DNA of 25,137 nt from an uncultured Collinsella sp. (lineage in GTDB: Bacteria; Actinomycetota; Coriobacteriia; Coriobacteriales; Coriobacteriaceae), in NCBI GenBank assembly GCA_900547125.1, contig URFU01000019.1, forward strand, positions 1-25,137, in the 5' to 3' direction. The position numbers were made by a program, and so were the translations under genes. Of this stretch, positions 7,368-16,092 are shown in pieces. The notes under the pieces were generated by a model, which was not told the origin of the DNA, did no database searches, and saw only the letters and a program-made list of their open reading frames with translations. The stretch's first letter is position 1. Every line of letters starts with the position of its first letter.

Positions 7368-8381
7368 CTAGGCTTCGAGCAGACCGAGCTGCGGAACGAT
7401 TTCGTCACCTGCGGCAGTGCGGCCGAGCGAACGCGGGGCGAGATCATCCAGAACCGCCGCAAGGTCCCACGGCAGCTCGTCACGGCACTCAATGCGCTCC
7501 CCCGTCACGGGATGGTCAAACGCCACGCGCCAAGAATGGAGGAACTGCCTGGTCAGGCCCTGATCGGCGCGCGCATCGCACTTACCGTAGAGCGGATCGC
7601 CCACGCAGGCGTGGTTGATATGGCGCATGTGTACGCGAATCTGATGCGTGCGTCCGGTAAACAGATGGCATTCGACAAGCGTGTAGCCGTCGTCGAAACG
7701 CGTGGAATCAAAGCGCTCGAGCACCTTGAAGGTCGTGATGGCCTGGCGAGCAAAGGGGTCATCGGAAACTGCCATCTTCACGCGGTCGCGCGTGGAGCGA
7801 GCGATACCGGTATTGATGGTGCCCTCATCCATGGCGATGTGCCCGTGAACGAGCGTGATATAGCGACGGTCGAGCGTGCGCGTGCGGATAAGATTTTGAA
7901 GCGCGCGGTGGGTGTCTTCGTCTTTTGCCGCTAGCATAAGGCCCGAGGTTTCGCGATCCAGGCGATGCACGATGCCGGGGCGGTCCTCGCCCTGCACAGT
8001 ACCAAGATGGTCGATGCCGCAGTGGTAGACCAGAGCGTTCGCAAGGGTGCCGCTCTCGTGGCCGTGGGCGGGATGGCACACCAGGCCGCGCTGTTTGGAG
8101 AGCACGATGAGGTAGTCGTCCTCGTAACGAATGTCGAGAGGGATGGCCTCGGGAATCACATCGGTGGGATCATGCGGCTCGGGCAGGTCGACCGAGATGC
8201 GGTCACCGGAGCGCACGGCATACTTTTTTGATAGGCAGGTCTCGCCGTTGACGGCAACGGCACCGCCCTCGATCAGATGTGCACAGGCAGAGCGCGTGGG
8301 ACAGCCATCGTTGGCGCCCAGATAGGCGTCGAGACGCTGAAGAGCGGAATCATCGGCAACGAGAATATGGATGTCGGCCAT
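7368..8381 (-). CDS. rluD: RluD-type 23S rRNA pseudouridine synthase
   Basis: This is an RluA/RluD-family pseudouridine synthase of 337 residues. An N-terminal S4-like RNA-binding region (about residues 13-65, including the run LIEGGAVAVNG) precedes the catalytic domain. The active-site motif GIVHRLDRETSG carries the catalytic Asp (residue 142), and LFTGRTHQIRVHM is the conserved motif III. Its start ATG shares one base with the lspA stop (TAATG), a coupling commonly seen for the lspA-rluD pair, and AAAGGA lies about nine bases upstream. It is expected to modify uridines of 23S rRNA helix 69 or a similar site. The exact target, and hence the symbol, is by family and context only. Confidence 0.9.
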   Translation of the reverse strand: MADIHILVADDSALQRLDAYLGANDGCPTRSACAHLIEGGAVAVNGETCLSKKYAVRSGDRISVDLPEPHDPTDVIPEAIPLDIRYEDDYLIVLSKQRGLVCHPAHGHESGTLANALVYHCGIDHLGTVQGEDRPGIVHRLDRETSGLMLAAKDEDTHRALQNLIRTRTLDRRYITLVHGHIAMDEGTINTGIARSTRDRVKMAVSDDPFARQAITTFKVLERFDSTRFDDGYTLVECHLFTGRTHQIRVHMRHINHACVGDPLYGKCDARADQGLTRQFLHSWRVAFDHPVTGERIECRDELPWDLAAVLDDLAPRSLGRTAAGDEIVPQLGLLEA

Positions 8382-8980
8382 TAACGCTCATTCCTTTCGC
8401 GAATCTTGCGGGCACGCTCCCCACGCTGCTTGGCTTTGCGTTTTGCGCGGGCCTCGTCACGAGCGTTGAGTTCGGCGGTCGCATCGACCTCGCGAGCAGC
8501 AGGGCTCAAGAACATATAACCGATGAGCGCCAGCACGACGCCGACCGTAATGCCGATATCGGCCACGTTAAAGACGGGAAAGTCGATGAAGGTGGTGGCG
8601 ATGAAATCGGTCACGAAGCCAAAGGCGAGGCGGTCGATCGCATTGCCGATGGCGCCGCCCGCAACCATAGCCATACCCACAACCTCAAGACGAGCGAGCT
8701 GAGGCGCACGGAGCAAGTACACGGCAATGGCGACAATGACCGCAAGCGCCAGCACAGCAAACGCTATGCCATGCCCCTCGCCCATGCTAAAGGCAGCACC
8801 GATGTTGCGCACGAAAAGGAAGTCGATCACACCAGGGATAACAGTCATATGCAGGACATCGCCCACGGCACGAACCGCAAGCTTGGTCAGCTGGTCAACG
8901 AGCAACACAACGAGCGCCACGCCACCAGCAACACCCAACCGCCAACGCAAAGGCGGCGTCATATCCGCACCACGACCCAA
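8381..8980 (-). CDS. lspA: Lipoprotein signal peptidase (SPase II)
   Basis: This is the membrane aspartic peptidase that removes signal peptides from diacylated prolipoproteins. The 199-residue protein has four predicted membrane helices and both catalytic Asp motifs: AIGNAIDRLAFG (Asp116) and FNVADIGITVG (Asp141). RNIGAAFSM is the conserved N-terminal block. A Lys/Arg/Glu-rich cytoplasmic tail of about 40 residues (REVDATAELNARDEARAKRK) is longer than in E. coli. The start is TTG at 8980, backed by AGGGGA five bases upstream; ATG 8962 has no ribosome binding site. It is followed by the pseudouridine synthase with a one-base overlap, so the two form an operon. Confidence 0.93.
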   Translation of the reverse strand: MGRGADMTPPLRWRLGVAGGVALVVLLVDQLTKLAVRAVGDVLHMTVIPGVIDFLFVRNIGAAFSMGEGHGIAFAVLALAVIVAIAVYLLRAPQLARLEVVGMAMVAGGAIGNAIDRLAFGFVTDFIATTFIDFPVFNVADIGITVGVVLALIGYMFLSPAAREVDATAELNARDEARAKRKAKQRGERARKIRERNER

Positions 8981-9098
8981 AGAAATCCCCTACCCTCAAG
9001 AACATCGAATTACGTATAACGCAATTAATCATCTTATATTGCCACACGCAGAGCGCACGACATATTCGCTAACGTCAGATAAATAACCAGCAAAAAAG
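8981..9098 (-). other. Leader/promoter region of lspA, AT-rich
   Basis: This gap between the lspA start and the ileS terminator is more AT-rich than its surroundings, especially at about 9005-9050. TATAAG (minus strand, near 9038-9033) is a possible -10 but has no clear -35. No ORF, hairpin or riboswitch is recognised in it. Confidence 0.25.
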
Positions 9099-9131
9099 AA
9101 AGCGGCATTCCGGGTAACGGAATGCCGCTTT
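9099..9131. terminator. 14-bp perfect hairpin, terminator of ileS
   Basis: The arms 9099-9112 and 9118-9131 are exact inverted repeats around the loop GGTAA. On the minus strand the stem is followed by TTCTTTTTTG, a good U-tract for the ileS transcript ending at 9202. On the plus strand it ends in a short T run, so it could also work in that direction. Confidence 0.88.
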
Positions 9132-9201
9132 TATTCAGTGGGGCAAATGGGCCGAAGGCGTCCAAATTCTCCCTATAACTAAAATGCCGAGTTACCGTAC
9201 C

Positions 9202-12003
9202 TTAAAGGGCGTCAGCGCAGCGCTTGCAGATATGCGCGTGGCCGTTGTACTCGCCGACGGTGGTGCGATAGTTCCAGCAACGGTCGCAGCACTCGCCCTC
9301 GGCAGCCTCGATAGCGACGGAGAGCTCCTCGCCCTGGGTCAGCTCAACATCGGAGACGATGTAAAACTCGGCAAGGTCGACAGCCTTGTCGCCGGTCAGC
9401 AGCGCGTACATCTCGGCGGGAACGACCGCCTTGACGCGGACCTGCTGGCTCTTGGTGAAGGTGCCGGCGGAGCGAGCATCCTCAAGGGCCTTGGTCACGG
9501 CGCTACGGAGCTCGAGTGAAGCCTCGAGCACGCCCTCGAACTCATTGGCCTCGTCGACCGTGATAGGCGATTTGTACCAATCGAGCAGCGCAGCGTACTT
9601 CTGGTGGTCGACGCAGCCGGCGGGCGCATAGGCCATGGCCTCATCGACGGTGTAGGACAGAATCGGCTGCAGGTCGCGCATGAGCATCGAGAAGAGCTCG
9701 GCCAGCACGGTTTGAGCGCTGCGGCGCTCGAGCGAGCCGGGCTTGTCGCAGTACAGACGATCCTTCAGGGCGTCGAGGTACACGTTGGAAAGCTCGGTAA
9801 CCACGAAGTCGTAAAGCGCACGGTAAGCACGCGGGAACTCGTAGCAAGAGTAGGCATCGTCGACCTCGGCCTGGACCTGGGTCAGGCGGGCAACCATGAG
9901 CTTGTCGAGCGGCTAGAGGCCGGCATAGGCGTCGCCAGCTGCCTCGGGCTCAAACTGAGCCGCGAGCTCGGTGTGCAGGAAGCGCAGCGTGTGACGTATG
10001 CGACGGTAGGCATCGGACGTACGAGCGAGAATCTCGTGGTCGATGGAAACATCGGAGCTGGTGTCGACGGAGGCAACCCACAGGCGGATGATGTCGGCGC
10101 CCATCTCGTCGCAGACCTTATTAGGGTCGATGACGTTGCCGAGCGACTTGGACATCTTGCGGCCTTGGCCATCGAGCGTGAAGCCCTGCGAAACGACCGC
10201 CTTGTACGGAGCATGGCCGTTGGCACCCACCGAGGTAAGCAGCGAGCTCTGGAACCAACCACGGTGCTGGTCGGAGCCCTCGAGGTACACGTCCGCCGGG
10301 TACTCAAGCTCGGGGCGATACTCACAGACGGCCTTCCAGGAAACGCCGGAGTCCCACCACACGTCGAGGATGTCCTTATCGGCCTTGAGGTGATGGCCGC
10401 CGCACTTGGGGCAGACGCAGGCCTCGCCCAGGTAGCTCTCGGGAGCGTCGGTGAACCAGGCGTCGGAGCCCTTCTCGTGGAAGAGCTTGATAACGGCGTC
10501 GAGCGTGGCGTCGTTCATGACCTTCTCGCCGCAGTCGGCGCAGGTGTAGCTGGGGATAGGCACGCCCCAGTTGCGCTGACGGCTGATGCACCAGTCGGGA
10601 CGCTGCTCGACCATGGCGCCAATGCGATTGGCCGCGTGGGCCGGATACCACTTGACGTTCTCGCGGGCCTCTTTGCCAGCCTGCTCGCGCAGACCGGTCT
10701 TGTCCATCGAGACAAACCACTGGTCGGTAGCACGGAAGAGCACCGGGTGCTTGCAGCGCCAGCAGTGCGGATAGCTGTGCGTGATCTTCTTCTCGAGGAC
10801 CAGGGTACCGCGCTCGCGCAGTTACTCGATGATGTGTGGGTTGGCCTCGTCGGTGTCCATACCGCTGAAGGGGCCACCGGTACCAAACTCCTCGCCGGTG
10901 TAGAACTTGCCGTCGTCATCGACCGGCATGCAAATGTCGGTGATGCCCTCCTTGAGGCAGGCGAAGTAGTCGTCGACGCCGTGGCCGGGCGAATTGTGGA
11001 CGATACCGGTACCGTCATCGACACCAACGTAATCGGCCAGCAGCGCCACGCCCTCAACGCCGTCAAAGATCGGCTGCTTGTAGTGGATGTGGTGGAAAGT
11101 CTCGGCGGGAACCACATAGGGCTTGCCGTCGACCATAACCGGGGTGTACTCCCAGCCAAACTCCTCGCAGCACTTGGGAGCCAGGTCCTCGAGCATGACC
11201 TCGGCACGACCATCGTGCTCAACGGCGACATAGGCGGCGCCGGGCTTGAGGGAAACGGCCTGGTCGGAGGGGATGGTCCACGGCGTAGTCGTCCAGATGA
11301 TAAAGTCGACCGGGCCGTCGAAGTTCTCGAGGCCGGCGGGCTTGGAGGTCATCTCAAAGCGCACGAAGATGGAGGGGCTCGTCTCGTCGGAGTACTCGAT
11401 CTCGGCCTCGGCCAGCGCGGTGTGGCAGTGCTTGCACCAGTGAACCGGCTTGTGACCGCGATAGATCATGCCCTTATCGAACATGGCCTTGAAGACCTCG
11501 ATATCGGCGGCATCGTGCTGGTGATAGAGCGTCAGGTAAGGGTTGTCCCAGTCGCCGAGCACGCCCAGACGACGGAAACCGGCCTTCTGGAGCTCGATGT
11601 TCTCGACAGCGAACTCGTTGCAGAGCTCACGGATCTTGGCCGTGGGAGTCTGGTTGAACTTCTCGGTGCCGAGCTTCTCCTCGACCTTATGCTCGATCGG
11701 CTGGCCGTGGCAGTCCCAACCGGGGACATAGGGAACCTCATAGCCCTGCATCATCCAGTAGCGGTTGATCATGTCCTTGGAGATCTTGTTCATGGCGTGG
11801 CCGATGTGGATCGGGCCGTTGGCGTACGGAGGGCCGTCGTGCAGCACGAACTTCTTGTGACCCTCGTTCTTCTTCAGAACCTGCTCGTAGACCTTGTTGT
11901 CCTGCCAGTCCTTGAGTCGCTTGGGCTCGGACTTGGAAAGACCGGCACGCATGGGAAAACCGGTTTTGGGCAGATTCATCGTCTGCTTGTACTCGTTTGC
12001 CAC
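9202..12003 (-). pseudogene. ileS: Isoleucyl-tRNA synthetase, full length but with two in-frame stop codons
   Basis: The reading frame of 934 codons covers a complete class I isoleucyl-tRNA synthetase: N-terminal MNLPKTGFPMRAGL, the HIGH motif in GPIHIGHAMNK, the editing (CP1) domain, SYPHCWRCKHPVLFRATDQW, DWCISRQRNWGVPIP, the KMSKS loop GRKMSKSLGNVIDP, and a C-terminal zinc-binding motif with CCDRCWNYR and CKRCADAL. The frame is never shifted. It is interrupted by TAA at codon 394 (10824-10822) and TAG at codon 697 (9915-9913), giving open pieces 10822-12003, 9913-10821 and 9202-9912. The start is GTG 12003 with AAAGGGG four bases upstream. A T-box leader precedes it. Because the gene is normally essential, possible explanations are sequence or assembly errors, recent inactivation with another ileS elsewhere, or readthrough. 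Confidence 0.88.
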
Positions 12004-12046
12004 GGTACCCCTTTCATGTCGTGGGCGCGCACGCCCTCTGGGCACC

Positions 12047-12083
12047 AAAAAAGCGCCCGTCCCTACAAGCTGGGACGAAGCGC
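12047..12083 (-). terminator. T-box regulatory terminator before ileS
   Basis: On the minus strand, GCGCTTCGTCCC (12083-12072) pairs with GGGACGGGCGC (12063-12053) around an 8-base loop. TTTTTT follows at 12052-12047. The 5' arm overlaps the 3' strand of the antiterminator, so the two structures exclude each other. Confidence 0.85.
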
Positions 12084-12346
12084 CACAAAACAGGCAGTCT
12101 GCCCGTAAAAGCTCTTCGCTTAACCACCCAGCTTAGATGCCCTCGCCCGCGTCGCCGCGCGCTCGCATCCGTTACTCGGCTGGCCTGTATCGACGACCAT
12201 CTCGGCGATATCTACTAAGAGGTGCCTATGCGGCACGTCCGTTGGGACCGCAGCTCCGGGGTGATTTTCATCGGTCGCATGCACGGGTTCTCAGCGCTCC
12301 CCGCTCTCTGTAGCATGCGGACGGCCGACTACTCGTCCCCATCAAC
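12047..12346 (-). ncRNA. T-box riboswitch (isoleucine), transcription-attenuation type
   Basis: This is the leader RNA of ileS. In Stem I, GGGG (12340-12337) pairs with CCCC (12261-12258) and TCGG (12328-12325) with CCGA (12274-12271). Together they enclose a specifier loop whose 5' side holds AGTA (12333-12330) and whose 3' side is TGAAAATCA, presenting AUC (12265-12263), an isoleucine codon. GCATGC copies at 12318-12313 and 12282-12277 form the distal helix. The antiterminator pairs 12134-12127 with 12074-12067 and GCGAAG (12119-12114) with CTTCGT (12080-12075), leaving a 7-base bulge TGGTTAA (12126-12120). The competing terminator uses 12083-12072 and 12063-12053 followed by six T. Uncharged tRNA-Ile should favour readthrough into ileS. 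The bulge differs from the usual UGGNACC; its fourth base U matches the A73 discriminator of tRNA-Ile. Confidence 0.88.
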
Positions 12347-12347
12347 G

Positions 12348-12375
12348 CTTATGCGGAGTATGGTAGCACGGTCAA
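12348..12375 (-). promoter_or_regulatory. Candidate promoter of the T-box/ileS transcript
   Basis: TTGACC (12375-12370) and CATAAG (12353-12348) lie 16 bases apart on the minus strand. Transcription would begin near 12341, at the base of T-box Stem I, which fits the position of the folded leader well. The -35 matches consensus in five of six bases, the -10 in four. Confidence 0.6.
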
Positions 12376-12489
12376 CGCCGTCGAAAAACCCTCAACATTG
12401 GTTTTATACGTTCGAAATTTCTCGCGGTCGCTAACCTTCTCTAGGAGCAAAATACCTGAAAGCACTCTATCTCACGAAAGAAGGCACCT

Positions 12490-13572
12490 ATGCGCACGAT
12501 TGGAATGAGCGACTACACCGTTGGCGAGGATTGCTTTGACGAGCTGCCCGGCGCGCTGGCCGAATACGGAGCGACCAAGGTCGCGATCATCGGTGGCAAG
12601 CGGGCACTGGCCGCAGCACTTCCCGGCATCGAAGCTGCACTGGCAGGTACCGACGTCGAGATTCTGGAGACGCGCGTCTACGGCACCAACAGCACGCGCG
12701 CCAATATCGCCAAGGTCGTAAACTCCCCCGCCTACCAGGAAGCCGACGTGCTCATTGCTTGCGGCGGCGGCAAGGCGCTCGACACCGTGAAGACCGCAGC
12801 CATCGAGCTCAAGAAGATCGTCTTCACCGTGCCGACGATCTGCTCCAACTGCTCCGCCGCAACCGCCATTGCCGTCGTGTACAACGACGACGGCTCGCTC
12901 GAGGGCTATTCGTACCCCAACCGCCCCGCGCACATCTTCATCAACCCCAAGATCATCGCCGAGGCACCGGCGGAGTACTTCTGGGCCGGCGTAGGCGATG
13001 CCCTGTCCAAGCAGCCCGAGGTCGAGTACGCCACGAGCGCCGGCAACTTGGAGCACACGGCAGGCCTTGGCCTGGCACTCGCCCACACCTGCTCCGAGCC
13101 GCTGTTTACCTACGGCGTCCAGGGTCTTGAGGATGTGCGTCAGAATCTGTCGAGCGAGGCCGTCAAGCAGATCGCGCTCGACATCGTGGTCAACACGGAC
13201 TACGTCTCCAACCTGACCAACCAAAACGATTACTACTACAACTCGAGCGTGGCGCATGCGTTCTACAACGCCACGTGCAGCATTCCGCGCGAGGGCTCCT
13301 ACCTGCACGGGGAGGTCGTGAGCCTTGGCGTGCTGGTGCTGTTCGCCTACACGGGCGACACCGAAAACCTTGAACGCTACGCAGCCTTTAACAAGCAGAT
13401 GGGCCTGCCCGTGACGCTTGAGCAGGTCGGGCTTTCCGAGGCCGACATCCCTGCCCTGTGCGAGTACGCACACGCCACCAACGAGTGGAAGCAGGGCAAC
13501 CCGGAGCCCTTCACCGACGAAAAGTTCGCCGCTGCCATCAAAGCCGCCAACGTCTACGGCCACACGCTCTAG
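12490..13572 (+). CDS. gldA: Iron-containing alcohol dehydrogenase, glycerol dehydrogenase-like
   Basis: This is an NAD-dependent polyol dehydrogenase of the Fe-ADH superfamily (GldA branch), 360 residues. The nucleotide-binding region has CGGGKALDTVK (about residues 91-101). The metal ligands are seen as Asp170 in GVGDALSK, His256 in SVAHAFYN and His273 in YLHGEVVSLG, the Asp-His-His pattern of glycerol dehydrogenases. GAAAGAAGG precedes ATG 12490 at a usable distance. It is divergent from the ileS T-box, sharing the upstream region 12376-12489, and ends in a strong hairpin terminator. Glycerol-to-dihydroxyacetone activity is the likely role, but related enzymes act on other vicinal diols or hydroxyketones, so the symbol is provisional. 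Confidence 0.85.
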   Translation: MRTIGMSDYTVGEDCFDELPGALAEYGATKVAIIGGKRALAAALPGIEAALAGTDVEILETRVYGTNSTRANIAKVVNSPAYQEADVLIACGGGKALDTVKTAAIELKKIVFTVPTICSNCSAATAIAVVYNDDGSLEGYSYPNRPAHIFINPKIIAEAPAEYFWAGVGDALSKQPEVEYATSAGNLEHTAGLGLALAHTCSEPLFTYGVQGLEDVRQNLSSEAVKQIALDIVVNTDYVSNLTNQNDYYYNSSVAHAFYNATCSIPREGSYLHGEVVSLGVLVLFAYTGDTENLERYAAFNKQMGLPVTLEQVGLSEADIPALCEYAHATNEWKQGNPEPFTDEKFAAAIKAANVYGHTL

Positions 13573-13581
13573 GCCTAGCCC

Positions 13582-13620
13582 AAAACCACCACAAGGGGAC
13601 AGCACCCTTGTGGTGGTTTT
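13582..13620. terminator. 16-bp perfect hairpin, bidirectional terminator
   Basis: The arms 13582-13597 and 13605-13620 are exact inverted repeats around the loop GACAGCA, with A and T runs on the two sides. It sits between two convergent genes, ten bases after the dehydrogenase stop and directly abutting the DUF523 stop, and should serve both. The first 13 arm bases equal those of the hairpin at 5941-5981. Confidence 0.9.
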
Positions 13621-14076
13621 TTATTGCTCCAGTATGCTGGGATCGAATTCACTCGCCGGGATCACACGGTACCCATTGCGCAGGAGAAGGTCGACGAAAA
13701 CGCCGTTGCCCGCTGTGAGGGTGCCGCTGAATGTTCCGTCGTAGATGCGGCCCGCGCCGCACGAGGGACTACGGTCCTGCAGGATGCACGCGGCGATCTC
13801 TTCCGGCCCGCCTGCCTGCTCGCACATGTCGAGCGCTCGTTGGGCACCTAAGCGGAATTCCCGGTCAACGGACACGCCCTCGCAGGTACGGACTTCGCCG
13901 TTCACAATCTCGGACGGGTCGCGCGGCGTGGGCAGGCCGCCAAAGACCTCAGGGCACACCAAGAGGACCTCGGTCCCCGCACGCTCGCAAGCCTCGACCA
14001 ACGCGCGGTGGTAATTATCGAGGCCGTTATACTTGCAGCTCTCGCCCATCAAACAGGCACTCACCACGATCTTCAT
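13621..14076 (-). CDS. DUF523 family protein
   Basis: This 151-residue protein belongs to the DUF523 family. Conserved features are the N-terminal SACLMGESCKYNG with two cysteines, CPEVFGGLPTPRDPSEI, and SPSCGAGRIYDG with a third conserved Cys; these cysteines suggest a metal or thiol site (inference). The start ATG 14076 has GGGAGGG six bases upstream; a longer in-frame reading to 14118 crosses the ftsH terminator and is rejected. It is convergent with the dehydrogenase gene and follows ftsH on the same strand across a terminator, so it is probably transcribed separately. No biochemical function is established as far as I know. Confidence 0.88.
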   Translation of the reverse strand: MKIVVSACLMGESCKYNGLDNYHRALVEACERAGTEVLLVCPEVFGGLPTPRDPSEIVNGEVRTCEGVSVDREFRLGAQRALDMCEQAGGPEEIAACILQDRSPSCGAGRIYDGTFSGTLTAGNGVFVDLLLRNGYRVIPASEFDPSILEQ

Positions 14077-14096
14077 ACATATCCCTCCCAAGCAAA

Positions 14097-14131
14097 ACGC
14101 CCCATTTGAGATAGGCACTCAAATGGGGCGT
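14097..14131. terminator. 14-bp perfect hairpin, terminator of ftsH
   Basis: The arms 14097-14110 and 14118-14131 are exact inverted repeats around a 7-base loop. On the minus strand the stem is followed by TTTGCTTGGG, a short T run. It lies 27 bases after the ftsH stop. Confidence 0.78.
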
Positions 14132-14157
14132 CGATATTTACTGACCCGAATGCAACG

Positions 14158-16065
14158 CTACTGCTGCTTAGGCATCAGCGGATTCTCGCGCGTGAGGAGA
14201 TTCATAAACTCCTCGCCCGTGATCGTCTCCTTCTTGTACAGATAACGAGCTAGCTCATGGAGCTTAAACTTGTTCTCCTTCAGGATCTGCAGGGCGCGGT
14301 CGTGCGCATCCTCGATTAGCTTGGCGACAATTGCGTCCACGCGCTCGGCCGTACCGGGGGCGCAGGTGAGCGATGTATCCTGGTTGAGGTACGCATTTTG
14401 GACAGTACCGAGCGCCATCATGCCAAACTCATCGGACATACCAAAGCGCGTCACCATGTTGCGGGCGAGCTTGGTTGCTTGCTCGATATCGTTGGCTGCG
14501 CCGGTCGTCATCTCGCCAAAGATGAGCTCCTCGGCGGCACGTCCGCCGCAGTAGACAGCGAGCTTGTCCAGCACCTCCTGGCGCGTGGTCAGGAAGCGCT
14601 CATCCTCCTCGACCTGCATGGTGTAGCCCAGAGCACCGCTCGTGCGCGGCACGATGGTGATCTTGGTGACCGGCGCAGAGCCCTTCTGGCGGGCTGCGAC
14701 GATAGCATGGCCGATCTCGTGGTAGGAAACGACCTGCTTCTCGTGGTCGGACAGCACCGTGGACTTACGCTGCTGACCAGCAATGACGACCTCCACCGAC
14801 TCCTCAAAGTCGTCCTGGGTCGCTCGCTTGCGACCTTCGCGGACCGCGCGCAGGGCGCCCTCATTGATGATGTTGGCCAGGTCGGCCCCCGAGGCGCCGG
14901 GCGTGGCGCGGGCAATCGCGGTCAGGTCAATCGGCGGCTCCGTCTTCACGCTCTTGGCATGCAGCTCAAGAATGTTCTTGCGGCCGGTCAGATCGGGCAG
15001 CTCAACGGGGATGCGGCGATCAAAACGACCGGGGCGCAGCAGGGCGGGATCGAGGCTGTCGGGACGATTGGTGGCAGCGAGGACGACGATACCCTTGTGG
15101 TTATCGAAGCCGTCCATCTCGGTCAGCAGCTGGTTGAGCGTCTGCTCGCGCTCGTCGTTGCCGCTAAAGCCGCCGCCATCGCGCTTTTTGCCGATGGTAT
15201 CGATCTCGTCGATAAAGACGATGCACGGGGCCTTTTCCTTGGCCTGCTTAAACAGATCGCGGACCTTGGCGGCGCCACGGCCGACGAACATCTCGACGAA
15301 CTCAGAACCCGAAATGCTAAAGAACGGCACGCCCGCCTCGCCGGCAACAGCCTTGGCGAGCAGGGTTTTACCGGTACCCGGAGGGCCAACAAGGAGAGCA
15401 CCGCGCGGCAGCTTGGCGCCAATTTCCTCGTAGCGCTGCGGCTTCTCCAGAAAGTCGACGACCTCCTTGAGGGATTCCTTGGCCTCTTCCTGGCCAGCGA
15501 CATCCTTAAAGGTCACGCCCACATCCTTGGAGGCGATAACGCGAGCGCCGGACTTACCCAGTCCACCGCCGCCAAAGCCACCGCCGCCAAAGTTCATCGA
15601 CGGGCCGTCATCGCCCATAGCCTTCTTCATACGGCGGTTGAGCCACCAACCGATCAGGAAGAAGATGGCCATGGGAAGAACAAGCGTAAGCAGGTAGTAG
15701 GTCATCAGACCCGAGTTTTTATCGGGAACGACCGACTCCAGGGACGCACCGGATTCAAGCACACGATCGGTAAAGCCCGCGTCATTCGGCACACCGGTCG
15801 TCTTGTAGGCGATGTTCTCGTCCTCGCCCTTCTTGGTGTAATAAATCGTGTAATCGTCCGTGTTGTACTCGACCTTGTCGACGCTCTTCTTATCGAGCGC
15901 TTTGACAAACGTCGAGTAATCGGTCTTCGTAATCTGCTGCGTGTGACCGATGTTGGGGAACAGAACGGTCGAGAGCACGAGGTAGACGACGAAGGCGATG
16001 AGCACGTAGAGGATCATATTCCGTCTACGTTTGTTGTCATCCATCTCCATCTGCTTGAACTCCAT
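14158..16065 (-). CDS. ftsH: ATP-dependent zinc metalloprotease FtsH
   Basis: This is a membrane AAA+ protease that degrades unfolded or regulatory membrane and cytoplasmic proteins. The 635-residue protein has two membrane segments (about 18-37 and 121-141), a Gly-rich linker, Walker A GPPGTGKT (227-234), Walker B IVFIDEID (282-289), the second region of homology ATNRPDSLDPALLRPGRFDR, and the zinc site HEIGH (449-453) with a third ligand in the segment EELIFGEMTTGAANDIEQAT. HEIGH replaces the more common HEAGH but keeps HExxH. The first ATG (16065) lacks a clear ribosome binding site. The sixth codon, ATG 16050, has GGAG nine bases upstream and may be the true start. A SigB-type promoter lies 28 bases upstream of 16065, and the gene diverges from the adenosyltransferase gene. 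Confidence 0.96.
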   Translation of the reverse strand: MEFKQMEMDDNKRRRNMILYVLIAFVVYLVLSTVLFPNIGHTQQITKTDYSTFVKALDKKSVDKVEYNTDDYTIYYTKKGEDENIAYKTTGVPNDAGFTDRVLESGASLESVVPDKNSGLMTYYLLTLVLPMAIFFLIGWWLNRRMKKAMGDDGPSMNFGGGGFGGGGLGKSGARVIASKDVGVTFKDVAGQEEAKESLKEVVDFLEKPQRYEEIGAKLPRGALLVGPPGTGKTLLAKAVAGEAGVPFFSISGSEFVEMFVGRGAAKVRDLFKQAKEKAPCIVFIDEIDTIGKKRDGGGFSGNDEREQTLNQLLTEMDGFDNHKGIVVLAATNRPDSLDPALLRPGRFDRRIPVELPDLTGRKNILELHAKSVKTEPPIDLTAIARATPGASGADLANIINEGALRAVREGRKRATQDDFEESVEVVIAGQQRKSTVLSDHEKQVVSYHEIGHAIVAARQKGSAPVTKITIVPRTSGALGYTMQVEEDERFLTTRQEVLDKLAVYCGGRAAEELIFGEMTTGAANDIEQATKLARNMVTRFGMSDEFGMMALGTVQNAYLNQDTSLTCAPGTAERVDAIVAKLIEDAHDRALQILKENKFKLHELARYLYKKETITGEEFMNLLTRENPLMPKQQ

Positions 16066-16092
16066 CTACTGGGGTTGATAATTTTTTCTAGA

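Noticed and set aside
9604..12108. An 834-codon open frame on the plus strand opposite ileS
   Set aside because: It is exactly antisense to ileS, has the Val/Leu/Gly/Asp-rich composition of a GC-rich antisense frame, and no recognisable domain or ribosome binding site. Its length reflects codon bias of ileS.
12472..13605. A 377-codon minus-strand frame opposite the glycerol dehydrogenase
   Set aside because: It is antisense to a gene with all catalytic residues intact and extends through the terminator; composition is typical of a shadow frame.
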